In this document: in pieces, positions 1-4,540 of the stretch
How the letters are laid out: every line of letters starts with the position of its first letter
How positions within the stretch are numbered: the stretch's first letter is position 1
NCBI GenBank assembly: GCA_964494735.1
Contig: CAZBSD010000065.1
Coordinates: forward strand, 1 to 6,716
Direction of reading: 5' to 3'
Length of the DNA stretch: 6,716 bases
Source: PHAA01 sp964494735
GTDB lineage: Bacteria > Bacillota > Syntrophomonadia > Syntrophomonadales > Syntrophomonadaceae
The notes under the pieces: generated by a model
The model's input: the letters and a program-made list of their open reading frames with translations, nothing else
What the model was told of the DNA's origin: nothing
Database searches by the model: none
Position numbers and translations under genes: made by a program

Positions 1-4
1 TTTA

Positions 5-33
5 TTGACATATGCTCATAACCAAATTACAAT
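5..33 (+). promoter_or_regulatory. Sigma-A type promoter of the ORP-like operon
   Basis: A perfect TTGACA -35 box at 5-10 is followed by a 17-nt spacer and TACAAT at 28-33, one mismatch from the -10 consensus. The predicted transcription start is near 40, giving a leader of about 100 nt before the first gene at 140. No comparable promoter is visible between the following genes, so this one probably drives the whole set. The -35 box overlaps the left arm of an inverted repeat, which suggests control by a DNA-binding protein. The call rests on sequence match only. Confidence 0.72.
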
Positions 34-55
34 GGAACTATAAATGGCATATGTC
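7..55. repeat. 9-bp inverted repeat flanking the promoter, putative operator pair
   Basis: GACATATGC (7-15) and GCATATGTC (47-55) are perfect reverse complements, and each contains the self-palindrome CATATG. Arm centres are 40 bp apart, close to four helical turns. The left arm overlaps the end of the -35 box; the right arm lies just past the expected transcription start. That placement fits a repressor binding two sites or looping across the promoter. The binding protein is unknown; the DUF134 HTH protein two genes downstream is an inference only. An RNA hairpin is unlikely because the left arm is upstream of the transcription start. Confidence 0.45.
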
Positions 56-139
56 GAAAACTAGAAAGAGGAACTTAAGTGGCCGCAATGGGACTCAGCC
101 ATGGTCAGGTTATAACTGGCCGGAAAGGAGAGATGATTC

Positions 140-523
140 ATGCCGGGAATGGATAGAAGTGGACCGTTGGGACTAGGGCCCAGGACAGGAAGAGGCTTGG
201 GCATGTGTGTTGCTGGAGTGAATGCTTTGCGGTACGGCGCCAGAGCAGGAAGAGGCTTAAGGCGTGGATTAGGAATCGGGGCGGGAACTGGAGCAGGAAT
301 GGGACCCGGTATGGGGATGGGTGTGGGCCGGACCTTGGGCAGAGGACTGGGATGGGGATTGCTTCTGGGAGTAGGTTATGGGTGCATGAGAGGCTTGCGC
401 CGGAATCTAAATAGTGACGGCCGGACGGAAGCAGACTTGTTGCAGGAGCAAAAACGCCGTTTGGAAAACAGGCTGGAAGCGCTCAACCAGCAAATACAGG
501 GCTTGGCCGGGGAAGAGCAGTAA
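140..523 (+). CDS. DUF5320-type glycine-rich small protein
   Basis: This 127-residue protein of unknown function opens with MPGMDRSGPLGLGPRTGRGL and a cysteine at 23. That pattern is typical of DUF5320-type proteins, small proteins common in anaerobes and often found near NifX-like and MinD-like Fe-S genes. Residues about 36-86 are very rich in Gly, Met and Arg, with repeated G-x-G spacing and a second cysteine at 82. Residues about 97-122 (ADLLQEQKRRLENRLEALNQ) have the heptad character of a short coiled coil, so self-association or docking to a partner is likely. There is no signal peptide. ATG 140 has AAGGAG at 125-130, nine bases upstream. It is the first gene after the promoter and lies 40 nt before the DUF134 gene. 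Family assignment is by motif recognition; any role in the cluster pathway is inferred from position. Confidence 0.75.
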   Translation: MPGMDRSGPLGLGPRTGRGLGMCVAGVNALRYGARAGRGLRRGLGIGAGTGAGMGPGMGMGVGRTLGRGLGWGLLLGVGYGCMRGLRRNLNSDGRTEADLLQEQKRRLENRLEALNQQIQGLAGEEQ

Positions 524-563
524 TTTGACAGCGGAGTAGGCCAAGCAGGAGGAGTTAGTGATT

Positions 564-935
564 ATGGCAAGACCAAGGAAATGGAGAAAAGTCTGCTGTA
601 TGCCCGGCAGCAACCGGTTTGGTCCGCTAAACGCACCATTAAATCATGAACATTTCGTGGTAATGTCGGTGGAAGAATACGAAACCATCCGCCTGATTGA
701 TATGGAGGGCTTCACCCAGGAACAGTGCGCCGAAAGAATGAATATCGCCCGCACAACCGTTCAGCGTATCTACAATGATGCCCGCCGCAAATTGGCTGAC
801 TCACTCGTCAACGGAAAAGTCCTGAGGATCGAGGGTGGCGATTATCAAATCTGTGAGGGACTTGAGGAAACATGTGATTGCGGAGGGTGCCAGCGGCACC
901 GGCACGGCAGAAGCACGATATCGAAAGATGAGTAG
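564..935 (+). CDS. DUF134/UPF0251 family HTH DNA-binding protein
   Basis: This is a probable transcriptional regulator of about 123 residues. It begins MARPRKWRKVCCMPGSNRFG, the hallmark N-terminus of the UPF0251/DUF134 family. Residues about 34-80 (MSVEEYETIRLIDMEG, then TQEQCAERMNIARTTVQRIY) form a sigma-70 region 4-like helix-turn-helix. The tail carries CDCGGC followed by a His/Arg-rich HRHGR segment; with the N-terminal CC pair this could bind a metal or an Fe-S cluster, which is inference. I chose ATG 564 because family members start at MARPRKW and GGAG at 551-554 sits nine bases upstream. An in-frame GTG at 558, five bases after AGGAGG, is an alternative that adds two residues. It lies between the DUF5320 and NifX-like genes and is the only regulator in the operon, so autoregulation through the promoter inverted repeat is plausible but undemonstrated. 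Confidence 0.85.
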   Translation: MARPRKWRKVCCMPGSNRFGPLNAPLNHEHFVVMSVEEYETIRLIDMEGFTQEQCAERMNIARTTVQRIYNDARRKLADSLVNGKVLRIEGGDYQICEGLEETCDCGGCQRHRHGRSTISKDE

Positions 936-1027
936 CGGGTTGATTTGGGCCATCATTATTATGGAAGAGCGTGCCAAACACCAGAGATTAGCGTTCTGAT
1001 AAGGATTTAGAAATAGGAGGACCTGTG

Positions 1028-1396
1028 ATGATTATTGCTGTTCCGATCGATGACCAGTCCCCAGAGAACACCGTTTGCGTGTCCTTCGGACGGGCACCAT
1101 ATTTTTTAATTTATGATGCCGAATCCGGAGAGAGAAGCATTATCCATAACAGCGCTGCGTCCAGCCAGGGAGGGGCCGGAATCAAGGCTGCCCAGACAGT
1201 TGTTGACAGCAAAGCCGAAGTGATCCTTACCCCCCGTTGTGGTGAAAATGCTGCTAAAGTGCTTAAAGCCGCCGGTATTCAAATGTATAAAACCAACGGT
1301 GATTCTATTAAAGAAAACATCAACGCTTTTCGAGAAGGCAAACTAAGTCTCCTGGAAGACATTCATCCCGGGTTGCACGGTCAGGGAGAGCAATAG
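1028..1396 (+). CDS. NifX/ORP-type protein (dinitrogenase iron-molybdenum cofactor family)
   Basis: This 122-residue single-domain protein belongs to the Nitro_FeMo-Co (NifX/NifB C-terminal/orange protein) family. Members bind metal-sulfur clusters such as FeMo-co precursors or, in Desulfovibrio orange protein, a Mo/Cu-S cluster. Visible family features are the opening MIIAVPIDD, SFGRAPYFLIYD at about 19-30, GAGIKAAQTVVD at about 49-60, and VILTPRCGENAAKVLKAAGI in the second half. The C-terminus is His/Gly/Gln-rich. No nif structural genes are present, and the neighbours match the ORP gene set, so an ORP-like role is preferred over nitrogenase assembly. ATG 1028 lies seven bases after AGGAGG (1015-1020); GTG 1025 is in frame but only four bases away. 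The stop is one base before the next ATG, so the two genes are probably translationally coupled. The cluster type bound cannot be read from sequence. Confidence 0.85.
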   Translation: MIIAVPIDDQSPENTVCVSFGRAPYFLIYDAESGERSIIHNSAASSQGGAGIKAAQTVVDSKAEVILTPRCGENAAKVLKAAGIQMYKTNGDSIKENINAFREGKLSLLEDIHPGLHGQGEQ

Positions 1397-1397
1397 G

Positions 1398-2249
1398 ATG
1401 AAGATTGCGGTGTTAAGCGGAAAAGGCGGCACCGGTAAAACGTTGTTGTCGGTCAACTTGGCTGCCGCGGCGGGAGAATCGACCTACATTGATTGCGACG
1501 TAGAGGAACCCAATGGACATCTTTTTTTCAAACCGGAGGGAGTCACAACAGAACCGGTAAACATTAAGATACCGGTAGTTGATCAACCACTCTGCAACGG
1601 TTGCCGGGTTTGTGTTGACTTCTGTAAGTATAATGCCTTGGCTTATATCACCGACAGACTATTGATTTTTGAGGAAGTTTGTCATTCCTGCGGCGGGTGT
1701 ATGCTGTTCTGTCCACTGCAGGCCATTTCGGAAAGAGACAAGGTTATTGGCGAGGTTCGCCGGGGTACTTCCGAAGAGGTCCAAGTGGTCAGCGGAATAC
1801 TCAATATTGGGGAAGCTTCCGGGATACCGGTAGTGAAGAGGATTCTGAGTGACATCCCGGCAGGAACTACGTTGATCGATTGTCCCCCGGGAAGTGCTTG
1901 TATCGTTATGGAGAGCATCAGAGATGCCGACTACTGCATCTTTGTGGCTGAGCCGACCTTGTTCGGGGCGCACAATCTCAATATGGTCTACGAACTGGTC
2001 AGATTATTTGGCAAACCTCACGGTGTGGTGCTTAATAAGTGTCTGCCGGGAGAAAATCCCTCCGAGGAATTCTGCCGGCGAAAAGGCATCCGAATTTTAG
2101 GGAAGATTCCTTTTGATCCAGAGCTGGGGAAGATAAATTCCGACGCTTTGATAGCGGCCCGGGAACATGAAGGATGGCGGCAGATATTTAAAGACCTGCT
2201 GCAAATGGTGACGGGGGAGGTGCGGCGTGAAGCAGCTTCTAATTCTTAG
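1398..2249 (+). CDS. MinD-superfamily P-loop ATPase with inserted ferredoxin domain (first copy)
   Basis: This 283-residue cytoplasmic ATPase has the deviant Walker A GKGGTGKT at 8-15 and a Walker B-like IDCPPG at 160-165. Between them is a bacterial two-[4Fe-4S] ferredoxin insert with C66-x2-C69-x2-C72-x3-C76 and C95-x2-C98-x2-C101-x3-C105, all eight ligands intact. The C-terminal half holds VAEPT (183-187), NKC (213-215) and GKIPFDPEL (235-243), typical of the family. Proteins of this design occur in tandem pairs, as in the Desulfovibrio ORP operons, and are thought to couple ATP hydrolysis to Fe-S chemistry or cluster assembly; the exact reaction is not known. GGGAGAG at 1384-1390 lies seven bases before ATG 1398. 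The gene starts right after the NifX-like gene and overlaps the second ATPase by 23 nt, so coordinated production and a heterodimer are likely. Confidence 0.9.
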   Translation: MKIAVLSGKGGTGKTLLSVNLAAAAGESTYIDCDVEEPNGHLFFKPEGVTTEPVNIKIPVVDQPLCNGCRVCVDFCKYNALAYITDRLLIFEEVCHSCGGCMLFCPLQAISERDKVIGEVRRGTSEEVQVVSGILNIGEASGIPVVKRILSDIPAGTTLIDCPPGSACIVMESIRDADYCIFVAEPTLFGAHNLNMVYELVRLFGKPHGVVLNKCLPGENPSEEFCRRKGIRILGKIPFDPELGKINSDALIAAREHEGWRQIFKDLLQMVTGEVRREAASNS

Positions 2250-3083
2250 TGGCAAGGGGGGGACGGGTAAAACCACCATCGCCAGTGCCTTTATTAAATT
2301 GGCCGATGCCAAAGTCTATGCTGATTGTGATGTGGATGCGCCTAACCTGCACCTGGTTATGAATCAGGTGGGCGAACCCCACCGAACCGACTTTTACGGT
2401 CTGCCCAAAGCATTTATTGATCAGGATTTATGCATATTGTGCGATTCGTGCCGGATAAACTGCCGATTTGAAGCCATCAGCGGCGAGATGAGCTATGAAG
2501 TGGATGGCTATGCATGTGAAGGATGCGGAGTCTGCGCAGCTCTATGCCCGGTCAATGCCGTTACTCTTCTTCCACGAGTAGCAGGGGAGCTGCGGTTATA
2601 CTACCATGATCATGTTTTCTCCACGGCTCAGCTGAAGATGGGAAGCGGCACCTCGGGGATGCTGGTCACCGAGGTTAAGAAGCAGATGAAATCGGTGGTC
2701 GTCTACGGCGATCTGGCTGTTATTGACGGGTCCCCAGGGATAGGCTGCCCGGTAATCGCTTCGCTCAGTGGGGTGGATATGGTGCTAATCGTGGCCGAAC
2801 CTTCGGTTTCAGGAATAAGCGATATGGAGCGGATCATTCAAATTGCGCAGCAATTTCAAACCAAAATCGCGGTGTGCATCAATAAATACGATACCAACTT
2901 AGCCATTTCGGCCCGAATTGAATCATTCTGCCAAACCAGGGGNNNNNNNNNNNNNNNNNNNNNNNCATCGTAGACAGGGATTGTTTGGCCGGGCAGGCAG
3001 TCCGGGAGGTTTTCGGCCAGACTATGGCTGTACTTGATAGCATTGATAAAGAAGCAACCGATGTTACCCTGCCAGCCAGGTAG
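2227..3083 (+). CDS. MinD-superfamily P-loop ATPase with inserted ferredoxin domain (second copy, interrupted by an assembly gap)
   Basis: This is a paralogue of the preceding gene, with Walker A GKGGTGKT at 9-16, IDGSPGIGCPV at 166-176, and a complete two-cluster ferredoxin insert (C69, C72, C75, C79; C97, C100, C103, C107). Coding is clear up to residue 239 (FCQTRG). A run of Ns follows, after which IVDRDCLAGQAVREVFGQTM and about 18 more residues run to a TAG at 3081-3083. The two sides are in different frames as written (total 857 nt), so the gap length is wrong; this is not evidence of a pseudogene. Alignment by eye with the first copy (FCRRKG, then GKIPFD, to LIAAREHEGW) suggests about 20 residues are missing. 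Full length would then be near 295-300. GTG 2227 is chosen because GGGGGAGG ends six bases upstream and the protein starts MKQLLILSGKGG. It probably pairs with the first ATPase. Confidence 0.85.
2943..2965. other. Assembly gap (23 Ns) inside the second ATPase gene
   Basis: The run consists of 23 unknown bases. Flanking codons require the missing length to be a multiple of three, because GG before the gap and C after it complete codons with it; 23 is not. Comparison with the upstream paralogue suggests about 60 bases, covering the GKIPFDP-like segment. Confidence 0.95.
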
Positions 3084-3121
3084 TGGAAATATAATTCAAT
3101 TGTGAAAGGGAGAATTGAAAA

Positions 3122-4315
3122 GTGAGTGAGACTTGCAGTCAAAGTTGCAGTAGTTGCGGTGAGGAGTGCGCCGAGAGAAAGGAACCAGTCAGTCTTTTAG
3201 AAGCCCCTCATGAGCTGAGCAACATCAAAAAGGTGATTGGTGTTGTCAGCGGCAAGGGCGGAGTGGGCAAATCGCTGGTAACCTCTATGCTGGCAGTGAC
3301 CATGAACAGAAGAGGCTATAACAGTGCGATTCTTGATGCTGATATAACCGGGCCCTCCATACCCAAAGCATTTGGAATCAAGGGAAGGGCCAACGCCAAT
3401 GCCATGGGCTTGTTGCCGATTAAGAGTCAAACCGGTATAGATGTTATTTCCACCAACCTGCTGCTCGACAATGAGACCGACCCGGTAGTGTGGCGGGGAC
3501 CTCTCATGGCCGGGGCGGTCAAGCAATTCTGGACCGACGTGATCTGGTATGATGTCGACTATATGTTTATCGATATGCCGCCCGGAACCGGCGATGTGCC
3601 CTTAACCGTTTTTCAGTCGCTGCCCATCGACGGGATAATCATCGTCACCTCCCCCCAAGATTTGGTGGGCATGATTGTCTCCAAGGCAGTTAAAATGGCG
3701 GAAGTGATGCACATACCGGTGCTCGGCCTGGTGGAGAATCTGGCTTATTTTGAATGCCCTGATTGTGGCCAGCAGCATCAAATCTTTGGTGACAGCCATA
3801 TCGGCCAGATAGCTGATAAATATAACCTGCCGGTATTGGCCCGGCTGCCGATCAATCCAAGAATTGCTGAATTATGCGACCAGGGAAGGATAGAGCAGTT
3901 TGATGGTGACTGGCTGGACAAGGCCGCCGACATTTTAGAAAACAGGGGAGGAAAGAAAATGAAAATTGCAGTAGCCAGCGAAAATACAATGGTAACTGAA
4001 CACTTCGGCCATTGCGTCAACTTCAATATTTATGAGGCCGAAAAGGGGCAAATCATTGACCGCCAATCGATACCCAATCCGGGCCACCGGCCGGGATTTC
4101 TGCCCAACTTCCTGCACGATTTGGGAGTCAACGTGATCATCTCCGGAGGTATGGGAGCGGGTGCCATCGATATTTTCAATGAAAAAGGAATTGAAGTGAT
4201 CGTTGGTGCCAGTGGTATCGCCGAAACAGCCGCCACCGCATATTTGCAGGGGATGCTGAAGTCCACCGGATCGGTTTGCCAGGAGCACCAGCATCACGAG
4301 GACTGCGGGCATTAA
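3122..4315 (+). CDS. mrpORP: Mrp/NBP35 ATPase fused to a NifX/ORP domain (MrpORP-type Fe-S cluster carrier)
   Basis: This 397-residue two-domain cytoplasmic protein carries a Mrp/ApbC/NBP35 ATPase in residues about 35-275. It has a Cys-rich N-terminus (C5, C9, C12, C16), Walker A GKGGVGKS at 44-51, DADITGPSIPK at 72-82, DMPPGTGD at 151-158, and the CPDC pair (C212, C215) that in Mrp proteins holds a bridging Fe-S cluster between subunits. Residues 280-397 form a complete NifX/ORP domain beginning MKIAVASENTMVTEHFGHC. It ends in a Cys/His-rich tail, CQEHQHHEDCGH. This is the architecture of Desulfovibrio MrpORP, an Fe-S cluster carrier associated with the orange protein. GTG 3122 has GGGAG at 3108-3112, nine bases upstream, and lies 38 nt after the second ATPase. 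A strong Shine-Dalgarno at 3945-3951 precedes the domain-boundary ATG, so a separate ORP product is possible. The terminator lies 90 nt downstream. Confidence 0.92.
   Translation: MSETCSQSCSSCGEECAERKEPVSLLEAPHELSNIKKVIGVVSGKGGVGKSLVTSMLAVTMNRRGYNSAILDADITGPSIPKAFGIKGRANANAMGLLPIKSQTGIDVISTNLLLDNETDPVVWRGPLMAGAVKQFWTDVIWYDVDYMFIDMPPGTGDVPLTVFQSLPIDGIIIVTSPQDLVGMIVSKAVKMAEVMHIPVLGLVENLAYFECPDCGQQHQIFGDSHIGQIADKYNLPVLARLPINPRIAELCDQGRIEQFDGDWLDKAADILENRGGKKMKIAVASENTMVTEHFGHCVNFNIYEAEKGQIIDRQSIPNPGHRPGFLPNFLHDLGVNVIISGGMGAGAIDIFNEKGIEVIVGASGIAETAATAYLQGMLKSTGSVCQEHQHHEDCGH
3945..3961 (+). promoter_or_regulatory. Internal ribosome binding site and ATG at the Mrp/ORP domain junction
   Basis: GGGGAGG at 3945-3951 is followed by a seven-base A-rich spacer and ATG at 3959-3961. 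This ATG is in frame with the fusion and falls at codon 280, the first residue of the NifX/ORP domain. The site is as good as the start sites of the separate genes here. Initiation would give a 118-residue stand-alone ORP-type protein ending at 4315. It may be active, or a relic of a former two-gene arrangement whose upstream stop was lost. Confidence 0.55.
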
Positions 4316-4404
4316 TTCCAAGCAAGCAGGTTAGCGATTACCCGACTTCACTCTTTGTGACCAGCTATGCCTTGGCTGGAAAATATATTGTCCTTCCTCT
4401 TAAA

Positions 4405-4441
4405 AGGACACCTGATTGGGGGGTCGGGTGTCCTCTTTTTT
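4405..4441 (+). terminator. Rho-independent terminator of the ORP-like operon
   Basis: AGGACACCTGA (4405-4415) pairs with TCGGGTGTCCT (4424-4434) to give an 11-bp stem with one G-T wobble and an eight-base loop (TTGGGGGG). One C and then six Ts (4436-4441) follow. It lies 90 nt after the MrpORP stop. On the opposite strand the same stem is followed by only a short T run, so it could also weakly end transcription from the convergent AarF-type gene. The rest of 4316-4540 shows no gene I can support. Confidence 0.85.
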
Positions 4442-4540
4442 ATGGCTTGCCCGGCATGGACGCCCTATCCAACGAGAGAATCAAACGTGCTGGAACCTAA
4501 GGAGCCGCCTGCCCGATCGACGTACCATGGGTATCTTGTC

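Noticed and set aside
44..60. TGGCATA as the -24 element of a sigma-54 promoter, which the Desulfovibrio ORP operons use
   Set aside because: No TGC-type -12 element follows at the required spacing, and a much better sigma-A type promoter lies just upstream.
525..557. TTGACA at 525-530 as a -35 box for the DUF134 gene
   Set aside because: The bases 16-18 nt downstream are the AGGAGG region with no TATAAT-like element.
886..900. GGTGCC-AGC-GGCACC hairpin as a terminator after DUF134
   Set aside because: It lies inside the coding region, has only six base pairs, and is not followed by a T run.
2879..3083. Second ATPase as a pseudogene because of the apparent frameshift
   Set aside because: The shift coincides exactly with the run of Ns, and both flanks encode the expected family sequence.
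1028..4315. Nitrogenase cofactor assembly locus, suggested by the NifX-type domains
   Set aside because: No nifH, nifD, nifK, nifB radical-SAM or nifE/N genes are present, and the paired ferredoxin-ATPases plus MrpORP fit the ORP set better.
4316..4540. Small plus-strand open frames across the convergent intergenic region (4276-4703)
   Set aside because: They run through the terminator or into the minus-strand gene, lack good ribosome binding sites, and show no recognisable protein features.
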